DNA from: Streptomyces sp. SLBN-118 | GTDB lineage: Bacteria; Actinomycetota; Actinomycetes; Streptomycetales; Streptomycetaceae | Assembly: GCF_006715635.1 (NCBI RefSeq) | Contig: NZ_VFNP01000002.1 | Coordinates: 3,162,001 to 3,226,000, forward strand | Length of the DNA stretch: 64,000 nucleotides | Direction of reading: 5' to 3' | In this document: in pieces, positions 1-8,681 of the stretch | Position numbering within the stretch: the first letter of the stretch is position 1 | How the letters are laid out: every line of letters starts with the position of its first letter | Notes under the pieces: model-generated | What the model was told of the DNA's origin: nothing | Databases searched by the model: none | The model's input: the letters and a program-made list of their open reading frames with translations, nothing else | Position numbers and translations under genes: made by a program

Positions 1-588
1 GACGACGGCCGCACCGGGGTTGGTGACCTTGAAGGAGGCGATGCCGGAGATCTTGGCCGTGAAGTCGCCGGTGACGGCTATGGTGCGCAGTTCGTCGCCG
101 ATCCCCAGGTGGTGCTTGTCGGCGGTGTCGGCGTCGACCATCACCTCGGTGGGGCCGCGCGGCGCGTGGCCGGAGGTGATCTCCATCGCCTTGAGGTCGT
201 TCGAGGTCCAGTTGGCGGCGATCGTGGGAGCGCCGTTGCTGGAACCCATGTCCTTGTTCTCGGAGTTGACGACGGTCACGTTCATGGAGGAGACGCCGCC
301 TTCGGCGGACTTCACTCCGTCCGCCTTCGCCACCGTCCCGACGAGCGAGGCGGGCAACGACTCGGGCTTGCCGGTCTTCGGGTTCTCGTCGTCGCCGGAG
401 CCCTTGGGGGTGACGGTGACATCGGACGCGGTCGCGGCGAAGAGCTTGTCGAAGGTGGTGTTCATCGTGTCGGTGAACACGAGCGTGCCCGAGACGAAGG
501 CCACCGACAGCAGCACGGCCACCGCCGAGAGCGCCATTCGCCCCTTGTGCGCGAAGAAGTTGCGCAGGGAGGTCTTGAGTACGGTCAC
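1..588 (-). CDS. ABC transporter permease, FtsX/MacB type (partial, 5' part only)
   Basis: The gene runs off the left edge of the window; 196 N-terminal residues are visible. They show a short cytoplasmic start, one membrane helix at about residues 18-38 (core AVAVLLSVAFVSGTLVF), then a polar extracytoplasmic region, as in the N-terminus and periplasmic-core-like domain of MacB/FtsX permeases. The GTG start (588-586) overlaps the stop of the ATPase gene in a GTGA arrangement, so the two are translationally coupled and form one exporter. The family moves lipids, peptides or antibiotics or acts in mechanotransmission; the substrate cannot be told here. Confidence 0.9.
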   Translation of the reverse strand, partial: MTVLKTSLRNFFAHKGRMALSAVAVLLSVAFVSGTLVFTDTMNTTFDKLFAATASDVTVTPKGSGDDENPKTGKPESLPASLVGTVAKADGVKSAEGGVSSMNVTVVNSENKDMGSSNGAPTIAANWTSNDLKAMEITSGHAPRGPTEVMVDADTADKHHLGIGDELRTIAVTGDFTAKISGIASFKVTNPGAAVV

Positions 589-1373
589 GACGTCCGCCCC
601 CGAGCGTCGAAATCCTTCATGCGGTCGAGTACGGCGTCGGCGGTGGGCCGGAACATCTCGTCCACGATCCGGCCGTCGGCGAGGTACAGGACACGGTCCG
701 CGTATGAGGCGGCAACCGGGTCGTGCGTGACCATCACGATGGTCTGGCCGAGTTCGTCCACGGACCTCCGCAGGAAGCCCAGCACCTCTGCTCCCGCACG
801 GGAGTCGAGGTTTCCGGTCGGCTCGTCGCCGAAGATGATCTCGGGTCGGGCGGCGAGCGCGCGGGCCACGGCGACGCGCTGCTGCTGACCGCCGGAGAGC
901 TGGGTCGGCCGGTGCTTCAGCCGGTCGGACAGGCCCACCGTCTCGACGACCCGGTTCAGCCAGCCCGCGTCCGGCTTACGGCCGGCGATATCCATGGGGA
1001 GCGTGATGTTCTCCAGGGCGTTGAGCGTGGGCAGCAGGTTGAATGCCTGGAAGATGAAGCCGATGCGGTCCCGGCGCAGCTGCGTGAGCTTCTTGTCCTT
1101 GAGCTTGGTGATCTCGGTGGCGTCGAGGTAGATCTCGCCCGAGGTGACGGTGTCGAGACCGGCCAGGCAGTGCATGAGCGTCGACTTGCCGGACCCCGAG
1201 GGGCCCATGATCGCGGTGAACTGCCCGCGGGCTATGTCGACGTCGACATGGTCGAGCGCGACGACGCGGGTCTCCCCGGAGCCGTAGGCCTTGACGACCT
1301 GCCGCCCTCGCGCGGCGACGGCCGTTCGCCCTCCGGTGTCCCCGTGCAGGGAAGTGGTCACAGCCGTTGTCAC
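585..1373 (-). CDS. ABC transporter ATP-binding protein, MacB/LolD type
   Basis: The 262-residue ATPase has Walker A GPSGSGKS at about 57-64, signature LSGGQQQR at 159-166, Walker B IIFGDEP at 179-185 and the H-loop VTHD at 215-218. The motif FQAFNLLPTLNALENI is typical of the MacB/LolD/FtsE subfamily that works with FtsX-like permeases. The GTG start at 1373 follows a GGAG ribosome-binding site at suitable spacing. It is first in the operon and overlaps the permease start by four bases. Such pairs in Streptomyces usually protect against antimicrobial peptides or export small compounds; the exact role is not visible. Confidence 0.95.
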   Translation of the reverse strand: MTTAVTTSLHGDTGGRTAVAARGRQVVKAYGSGETRVVALDHVDVDIARGQFTAIMGPSGSGKSTLMHCLAGLDTVTSGEIYLDATEITKLKDKKLTQLRRDRIGFIFQAFNLLPTLNALENITLPMDIAGRKPDAGWLNRVVETVGLSDRLKHRPTQLSGGQQQRVAVARALAARPEIIFGDEPTGNLDSRAGAEVLGFLRRSVDELGQTIVMVTHDPVAASYADRVLYLADGRIVDEMFRPTADAVLDRMKDFDARGRTS

Positions 1374-3345
<1,972 letters not shown>

Positions 3346-3350
3346 GAGGT

Positions 3351-3405
3351 TGTGCGATCTCCGTGAAGCTTTCCCGCTGAGGCTTACCCTCTCGGCGATC
3401 GCACA
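3351..3405. terminator. Inverted repeat between convergent MFS and HTH genes
   Basis: Arms TGTGCGATC (3351-3359) and GATCGCACA (3397-3405) are perfectly complementary over 9 bp but separated by 37 bases. The position between two converging genes suggests a bidirectional terminator; the long loop makes this uncertain. Confidence 0.4.
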
Positions 3406-3474
3406 TCACGCCGGTGAAGTAGCGCCTCACGACGGCTGAAGGGCCACCTCGCCCCTCCGCCGCGGGAGCACCGC

Positions 3475-4271
3475 TCATGCCGCTGCCGGGGCCGCCGCGC
3501 GGCAGTCGCGACAGCGGTCCTCCGGCTCCTGGGACCGGAAAGCCCGCTCGCAGCCGTCACAGGTACGGAGCGGGACGACAGGTTCGGGCGGAGCGAGGAC
3601 CGGGAGCGGCGGCGGCAGGAGCGCAGTCAGGCGGTGTTCCAGGAAGCGCGCCGGGTGGTGGATGGGGACGGCCGGGAGGTTCGCGGTGAGGGTGCGGGTG
3701 ATCTGAGCGGGGGTGGCGTTACGCGTGAGCCAGTCGTCCACGGCGGGCGCGAGGCGGTGTACGTCGCGTACGGAGAGCAGCAGGCGCGGGTCGATGCCGC
3801 GCAGCCCGGCAAGCAGCTCGAAGGCGAGGCCGGACGCCTCCTCAACGGGTGGAGCGGGGGCGGGGGCGTGGGAGCCCGGTCCTCCGTTACGGGGATTGCC
3901 GGGGCTACGGGCACACAGCCCGGCTTCTCGTACGAGATGGTCCGCGTGGCGATGCGCCCGCCACCGAGGGGGACGAGGCGGCGCTCCAAGTACCCGGCTT
4001 CCTCAAGCTCGTTGAGCGCCCTGCGGATGGTCGTCTCGCCCTCCGGGAAGCGCAGGGTCAGCGCCTTGGCGGTGACGGACGCCCCGTCGGGCAGTGACTG
4101 GATGTGCACGGCGAGCCCGATCGCGGTCGCGGAGAGCGACTTGTGCTGGGCGAGGTGGTTGCCGACGACCGTGAACCGGTCGGTGTGGCGGTGGCGTACG
4201 TGGAGGACTCCGGCGCGCGGGGCGTCCTCGGGGAGCGCGGGCAGGGCCGCGTTAGACTGCGGGTCAGCCAT
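3475..4271 (-). pseudogene. Helix-turn-helix / C-terminal zinc-motif protein, frameshifted
   Basis: Two reading frames together make one protein of a Streptomyces-typical family. The N-terminal part (4271 down to about 3850) begins MADPQSNAALPALPED and carries a winged-helix segment (LSATAIGLAVHIQSLPDG ... LTLRFPEGETTIRRALNELE) like replication-initiator/GntR-type helix-turn-helix proteins. The C-terminal part lies in another frame, from about 3930 to 3475, and reads VEEASGLAFELLAGL, then VDDWLTRNATPAQITRTL, ending with two CxxC pairs (CDGC, CRDC) as a small zinc knuckle. Both frames stay open through about 3830-3930, where a run of G/C repeats (3853-3867) is a plausible indel site. Either the gene is broken or the assembly has an indel. 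The first frame alone would give 214 residues with a nonsense Arg/Ser/Pro-rich tail. Confidence 0.75.
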
Positions 4272-4548
4272 GGGGAAGGTCTTCAGCTTCCTTGATGGTC
4301 AGGCCCTCGGTGTGGATTGCAGTCCTGCCGGGGGCCGACGTCTGTGTGAGGTTGTTGCGGCCGACCGTACCTCACCGCTCCGATATCCGGACACTCCGTC
4401 ACCCGATCGTGTATCGACGGGAGTTGGCCGTTGGGGTTGGCTGGTTCCTTCTCCCGTTCCTTTGGGGAAGAGCGCGCCGAGCCGGGGCGCGGGAAATCGG
4501 GTCCCGGTGCGGACCTGCGGGAACGCGGTTCCGCGGAGGTGGAGTCGA

Positions 4549-4764
4549 TCAGCCGGAGTACCCGGCGCTCTTCACCTCGGCGACGAAAGCGGCCCAGGCG
4601 CCGGCCGGGAAGACCAGAACAGGGCCGCGGGGGTTCTTGCTGTCGCGGACGGGGGCGAGGCCTGGGAATCCATCGGCGACCTCAACGCAGTCGCCACCGC
4701 CCCCGTCGCTGTGACTGCTCTTGCGCCAGGCAGCGGATGTCACGTCAGGTCGTATGGCGTGCAT
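4549..4764 (-). CDS. DUF397 domain protein
   Basis: A 71-residue protein with the DUF397 pattern: AAWRKSSHSDGGGGDCVEVA, then VRDSKNPRGPVLVF and a final W..F segment. DUF397 proteins are nearly always encoded next to XRE/DUF5753 regulators in Streptomyces and are thought to be their partners (as with WhiJ and its neighbours), possibly in a toxin-antitoxin-like or developmental switch. The start overlaps the 3' end of the upstream regulator by 25 bases, so it is cotranscribed. Confidence 0.93.
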   Translation of the reverse strand: MHAIRPDVTSAAWRKSSHSDGGGGDCVEVADGFPGLAPVRDSKNPRGPVLVFPAGAWAAFVAEVKSAGYSG

Positions 4765-5588
4765 GCTCTCAAGGCCTCCATTGCCTGCTCGATCAAGGCA
4801 GTTGACGCATCAGGCGGCAGCGCCCGGGCGTGCACAAGATCGTACCGATAGGAGTGCCGGGCCACCGCTGCCCTGTCTTCCACCAGTTCCCCGGAGTGTC
4901 CCGCCTCAAGGTAGGCCACATCCGGCGCGTTTTCGAATGACAACAGAGTCACCGAGCCGCCCATGGCCGAATGCCCGCCGGCCGCAAAGGGCAGGACCTG
5001 CACCTCAACGCCGGGCGCCTTCGCCGCTTCGACGACGCGGGCCAACTGATCGCACATGATCGCCGACCCGCCTACGGGACGCCGGATCACCGCCTCGTCG
5101 AGCACTACCCAAAGCAATGGAGGCCGCTCTGTCCGCAGAAGGTCCTGTCGGAGCATCCGGGCAGCCACCTTCTCTTCGATCTCCCCTTCTGTGCACCAGG
5201 GCTGGCCGAGGCGCAGCACCTCACGGGCGTACTCCTCGGTCTGGAGCAGACCGGGCACGCTGTGCGCCATGTACTTGTGCAAGGCGCTCGCCTTGGCCTC
5301 GTACGTCATGAACGTCCGCGCCCAGTCCGGGAACGGCGTTCGCCTGACATGACCCCACAAGTCGGTCAGATCGCCATCCGCACCCAGAAGCGTGTCCAGC
5401 TTCCTGTCGATGTCCTTGGGAGGCGTCTCGTTGCCCAGCTCGAACTGGGCAATCCTGCTGTGCGCGATGGGGACCTTGCCGCCCAGCTCGCGCTGCGTCC
5501 ACCCCGCGCGGACACGGAGCTTGCGCAGCTTCGTGCCGTAGAGCGCGGCCAAAGACGCCGTCGGATCAAGCTCCTTCGGTGCAGGCAT
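4740..5588 (-). CDS. XRE-family regulator with DUF5753 domain
   Basis: 282 residues. The N-terminal helix-turn-helix spans about 15-70 (KLRKLRVRAGWTQRELG, then HSRIAQFELGNETPP). The rest is a DUF5753 sensor-like domain: the PGLLQTEEYAR motif near 115, a conserved LLWVVLDEAVIRRPVGG block, and a C-terminal VAYLEAGHSGELVED. This is the WhiJ-like class that is widespread in Streptomyces. It is followed by an overlapping DUF397 gene, the standard pair. It probably binds DNA near its own promoter in the gap 5589-5702, which it shares with the divergent micro-gene at 5703. Confidence 0.94.
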   Translation of the reverse strand: MPAPKELDPTASLAALYGTKLRKLRVRAGWTQRELGGKVPIAHSRIAQFELGNETPPKDIDRKLDTLLGADGDLTDLWGHVRRTPFPDWARTFMTYEAKASALHKYMAHSVPGLLQTEEYAREVLRLGQPWCTEGEIEEKVAARMLRQDLLRTERPPLLWVVLDEAVIRRPVGGSAIMCDQLARVVEAAKAPGVEVQVLPFAAGGHSAMGGSVTLLSFENAPDVAYLEAGHSGELVEDRAAVARHSYRYDLVHARALPPDASTALIEQAMEALRACTPYDLT

Positions 5589-5702
5589 CGCCGCCCCCGT
5601 TTTCGTTCGCGCGCCCCGAAAATCGCTACCCCTAGTGATCGTAGCCCTACGTACCGATGCTCATCAGTGGAAGGTGTGAGCAACCACGGAAGGCACGCAG
5701 AC

Positions 5703-5930
5703 ATGGAAAGGGCTGAACGCAGAGCGGCGATTGAACGGATCAAGGACGCCGAGGCGGCGCGGGACGAGCTACGCGACACACTCGCGGCGGTCGGCGTGGT
5801 GCTGCCCTCGCTCGGACTGGACAACGCATCCCTCGCCCGCGACGTACCGCAGCCGCTCGTGGACCTCGATCGCTGCAACCCGGGCATCGTCCGTCAACTG
5901 GCGGCAGCCCTGCGGGGATCCACGCCATGA
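5703..5930 (+). CDS. Small hypothetical protein linked to XRE/DUF397 locus
   Basis: 75 residues starting MERAERRAAIERIKDAEAAR, an amphipathic charged helix followed by VVLPSLGLDNASLA and ...PLVDLDRCNPGIVRQLAAAL. The ATG at 5703 has GGAAGG upstream. It is divergent from the XRE regulator and its stop overlaps the next start as ATGA. No known domain is recognised; small proteins of this type often accompany XRE/DUF397 pairs in Streptomyces. Function unknown. Confidence 0.8.
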   Translation: MERAERRAAIERIKDAEAARDELRDTLAAVGVVLPSLGLDNASLARDVPQPLVDLDRCNPGIVRQLAAALRGSTP

Positions 5931-6052
5931 GCGACGACGAACCCGAGCCGGACGAGCAACCGGCGCAGGACGACCCGGAGGCCGCACGCCGCGAAGAGCT
6001 GCTGGCCAAGGTGCGGGAAGCCAACAAGCAAAGCCTTGCCCGCCCCCGGTAG
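5927..6052 (+). CDS. 41-residue acidic/basic micro-protein
   Basis: Starts MSDDEPEPDEQPAQDDPEAA, an acidic first half, and ends with a basic stretch (AKVREANKQSLARPR). The ATG overlaps the TGA of the upstream small gene (ATGA), and another small gene follows 19 bases downstream. The tight coupling supports a real gene despite its size. Function unknown; probably intrinsically disordered. Confidence 0.65.
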   Translation: MSDDEPEPDEQPAQDDPEAARREELLAKVREANKQSLARPR

Positions 6053-6071
6053 GACGAGAGGAGCGTGAGTC

Positions 6072-6254
6072 ATGCGGATCGTCAGCGTCACCGCCGACGG
6101 GGTGCGCAGAGGCGATGTGATCGACGTGGGCGGCATCCCGCACACCGTCTGCGACGTACGAGAGGTGAGCGGGCGGCGCAAGCGGCTGGAGTTCGCGGAC
6201 GGCAACGCGTACGTCCTCGGCGCGCGGGTCGCGATCCGCGTTACCCGCGCATAG
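6072..6254 (+). CDS. Small hypothetical protein, SH3-like beta fold suspected
   Basis: 60 residues, MRIVSVTADGVRRGDVIDVG and onwards, rich in Val/Gly/Arg and predicted mostly beta strand (VIDVGGIPHTVCDVRE ... LEFADGNAYVLG). An AGGAG site precedes the ATG. It is third in the run 5703-6254 of tightly packed micro-genes. The pattern resembles small KOW/SH3-like proteins, but no family is assigned. Confidence 0.75.
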   Translation: MRIVSVTADGVRRGDVIDVGGIPHTVCDVREVSGRRKRLEFADGNAYVLGARVAIRVTRA

Positions 6255-6278
6255 GGAGCGCGGCTACGGGCAACTCAG

Positions 6279-6303
6279 CCCCGCTGCTCACCGGGCAGCG
6301 GGG
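6279..6303. terminator. Bidirectional hairpin terminator
   Basis: A perfect 9-bp stem, CCCCGCTGC / GCAGCGGGG, with a 7-base loop, between the plus-strand micro-genes and the minus-strand gene ending at 6348. Confidence 0.7.
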
Positions 6304-6347
6304 CGGCCATGCTCCCGCAGGAAGCGCGGCCGGCGCGAGGGACCCCG

Positions 6348-6794
6348 TCAGCCGAACCAGAGCGCGCCACCGCCGAGCAGCATCACCAGGCCCGCGAAGG
6401 CCATGAACGCCCCCATCAGCCGTTGGTACCACGCCTGAGCCCACATCGTGGGCGGCCGGTCCAGCTGCCCCAGCTGCGCCCCGCCCAGCAGGTAGCGCTG
6501 CCTGATGTTCTCGGCCCGCCGTGTAGCTATCCCCCGCACATTGAACGCACATTGATTGGGCGCGAACTCGAGAGTCAGGACACCGTTCTTATCCGTCGCT
6601 ACGTGGATCCCGGCCAGCTCCAGGTCCTTAACACACCGGTTGCTGCGCATGCTGTAGTGCCCAGCATCGAAAGCGAACTCCCGAGCGCCGGCAGGCAGCG
6701 CTTCCCTTATTTTCGGGAGTTCCGCCAAATAGGCGCTCGGGTCCAGGTTGAACCCGCCCGGATTTGGGTCCCAATCGGCTTTCACAAATTTCAT
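6348..6794 (-). CDS. Hypothetical protein with C-terminal membrane helix
   Basis: 148 residues. Residues 1-100 are soluble (FAFDAGHYSMRSNRCVKDLE, ...LTLEFAPNQCAFNVRG), and a hydrophobic segment near the end (AFMAFAGLVMLLGGGALWFG) should anchor it. The ATG overlaps the stop of the upstream gene at 7231-6791 (ATGA), so they are coupled. Base composition is visibly more A/T-rich than the flanks, suggesting recent acquisition. No family recognised. Position behind a WXG100-like gene makes an immunity-type role conceivable, but that is inference only. Confidence 0.75.
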   Translation of the reverse strand: MKFVKADWDPNPGGFNLDPSAYLAELPKIREALPAGAREFAFDAGHYSMRSNRCVKDLELAGIHVATDKNGVLTLEFAPNQCAFNVRGIATRRAENIRQRYLLGGAQLGQLDRPPTMWAQAWYQRLMGAFMAFAGLVMLLGGGALWFG

Positions 6795-7231
6795 GCAGTC
6801 AGGCTCGTGAAGCTCACGACGGGGCCATCAACCGTGTCGGTCGCCTGAACATCAAAGCTTCGGCCAGGAAACGATCGCTCAAGGCAGCCACGCCAGGATG
6901 CGGCGATCTCTCGAGCCAACTCGAAGGCGCGGCGCTGGGATTCATCATCGTCGATTTCGATGTACTGCCACAGTCTGAATTGATTCAGGGTCGCCTCGAT
7001 GGAAGAAACATCCCCCTTCAACTCTTCTCGCCAGATTCGAAGATTGTCGGGGTCATACACCCGGTCCCACAGAACACAGCCATCGACTTCCACAAACTGC
7101 GGAAAGAAGACACGCGATACGGCAGCCCATTCGGCCAGCCCCACATTCTGAGACAAGTACTCCAGGTAGTCGGCGGCACCGTCGATTGATTCCGCCCACG
7201 CTCCGCTTTGCGGATCGTCCATGGGGTTCAT
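6791..7231 (-). CDS. Hypothetical acidic protein in WXG100-like locus
   Basis: 146 residues, acidic and tryptophan-rich (WAESIDGAADYLEYLSQN, RIWREELKGDVSSIEAT, LWQYIEIDDDESQRRAF). No signal peptide or membrane helix. The ATG directly abuts the stop of the truncated WXG100-like gene (7234-7232) and its own stop overlaps the next start. Small acidic cytoplasmic proteins behind a type VII secretion substrate are often immunity proteins; here no toxin gene lies between, so the role is unclear. A second in-frame ATG lies nine bases downstream. Confidence 0.75.
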   Translation of the reverse strand: MNPMDDPQSGAWAESIDGAADYLEYLSQNVGLAEWAAVSRVFFPQFVEVDGCVLWDRVYDPDNLRIWREELKGDVSSIEATLNQFRLWQYIEIDDDESQRRAFELAREIAASWRGCLERSFPGRSFDVQATDTVDGPVVSFTSLTA

Positions 7232-7468
7232 TCAGCACCCCTCACCGCGGCAGTACATCAGGCGTGGCTGCTGGGGGTGGTAGGCGTCGTAGAAGCTCTT
7301 GCCCTGCTCGTCGTCCCCCCAGGGAGCGCCGAGCCCGTCCAAGGTGGTCACCAGCGTCGTCAGCGCCGTGCTCAGGTTCTGGGCCTGCGTTTGGAAGACC
7401 GGCGCCGTCAACTTGATGTCGGTGGTATGGATTTCAAGGACCTTGCCGTCACCCTTGCCTTCGCCCAT
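7232..7468 (-). CDS. WXG100-like (ESX) protein, truncated
   Basis: 78 residues: a helix with QTQAQNLSTALTTLVTTLD, then the turn GAPWGDDEQGKSFYDAY, the W-G-D-D-x-x-G-x-x-F pattern common in actinobacterial ESX-type small proteins. Family members normally continue with a second helix to about 95-110 residues; this one stops soon after with HPQQPRLMYCRGEGC, which looks like a non-native tail. Probably the remnant of a type VII secretion target whose C-terminus, and perhaps a following toxin gene, was deleted. No eccC-like secretion gene is in the window. Confidence 0.65.
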   Translation of the reverse strand: MGEGKGDGKVLEIHTTDIKLTAPVFQTQAQNLSTALTTLVTTLDGLGAPWGDDEQGKSFYDAYHPQQPRLMYCRGEGC

Positions 7469-7605
7469 GCGACGCCTCCCCCGTTGTGTTCACGCATTGC
7501 AAATCCCGACCTTAGAAGAGCTTGATCAAGATTTACCCATGTGACGACCACGCCAGGGCAATGGATGGCGCAGATGTACGAACGCTCCTTCCGTGGCGGA
7601 CCGAC

Positions 7606-8496
7606 TCAACCCTCCGCCGCCGCCCGCCCCGTGAGCGTCGTCAGACTGTTGCGGATGTGCGCCATGTGCGCCTGGATCTCCTCGCGGGACGCCTCGTGCT
7701 CCCGCAGCATCCGCTCCGTCTCCTGCGCGATCCGTTCCGCGCGAGCCCAGGCCTCGGCGATCACTTCCGCGGCCCGTGCCTGGACGTCCTCCTGGCCGTG
7801 GCGGGAGTAGTGGTCCGCCTCCGCGAAGGTGCGCTCGGCCTCCGCGAGGCCGGACTCGGCGCGGGAGGCCCGCTCGGCAAGGCAGGCATCCAACTCGTCC
7901 TGCCGGTCGGCGAGTTCACGTTCCATCGCCTCCCAGCGCTCGGCCTGTTCCCGATCCAGGTCGGCCAGCATGGACTCGCCCCTTTGGCGCATCTCCTTCC
8001 ACGCGGCCACGGCCTCCCCTCGCTGCTCCTTGACCTCGCGGCGGGCCTCGATGCGCAGCTCGTCGGCCTCCGCCCGCGCGGCGAGCAGGATCTGCTGGGC
8101 GCGCGCGTCGGCGTCCGCCCGTACGGAATCGGCCTGCTCGCGTGCCGAGTCACGGGTCTGCCGGGCCGCCTCTTCGGCCGCGTCGACCTCGGCCTGCGCC
8201 TCGTTCCGGGCCGCCGTCACCAGCTCTTCGGACTCCTCGGCGGCGAGGGCGAACAGGTACTGGGCGCGGCGCCCAAGCGTCTCGTACGTCTGCTGGGCAA
8301 GCCCCGACACCACCTCGCGCAAGTCGGCCGCGTCCGCCTCCATCTCCTTGGCGAGGACAGTGAGCCGGGCGGCGCGTTCCCAGGCGTCGTCGCGGTCCTG
8401 GGAGAGGGCGGTGACATAGGCGTCGGTCTCCGCCGCCGGGTAGCCACGGCCGCGTACGGCGACGAAGCCGTGAGGTGACAGCGATGCAGCACTCAT
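7606..8496 (-). CDS. Coiled-coil protein, DivIVA / 'cellulose-binding protein' like
   Basis: 296 residues, almost entirely helical with heptads rich in Ala, Glu and Arg. The N-terminus (FVAVRGRGYPAAETDAYVTALSQ) resembles the first segment of DivIVA-like proteins and of Streptomyces proteins annotated as cellulose-binding; coiled coil extends from about 35 to 285. Streptomyces uses several such proteins (Scy, FilP, DivIVA) as polar cytoskeletal scaffolds; whether this one joins them cannot be told. No signal peptide. It stands alone between the WXG100-like locus and the SUKH cluster. Confidence 0.85.
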   Translation of the reverse strand: MSAASLSPHGFVAVRGRGYPAAETDAYVTALSQDRDDAWERAARLTVLAKEMEADAADLREVVSGLAQQTYETLGRRAQYLFALAAEESEELVTAARNEAQAEVDAAEEAARQTRDSAREQADSVRADADARAQQILLAARAEADELRIEARREVKEQRGEAVAAWKEMRQRGESMLADLDREQAERWEAMERELADRQDELDACLAERASRAESGLAEAERTFAEADHYSRHGQEDVQARAAEVIAEAWARAERIAQETERMLREHEASREEIQAHMAHIRNSLTTLTGRAAAEG

Positions 8497-8626
8497 CCTT
8501 CAAGCCCTCTCCGACATACAACGCGATTGGCGCATATCTTCCTGGATCGGAGGGAAGCGCTCATACTGCGACACTCCACCCGGACATATCGGTCAGGATT
8601 GAGCAGAGAAGCGTGAGCAAAGACAA

Positions 8627-8660
8627 GGGCGCCCGGTCTGCCTCAGCAGACCGGGCGCCC
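8627..8660. terminator. Strong hairpin terminator
   Basis: A perfect 15-bp stem GGGCGCCCGGTCTGC / GCAGACCGGGCGCCC with loop CTCA, just downstream of the SUKH-4 gene that ends at 8682 on the minus strand. Confidence 0.85.
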
Positions 8661-8681
8661 CGGTGATCTGTTACCGCAGCC

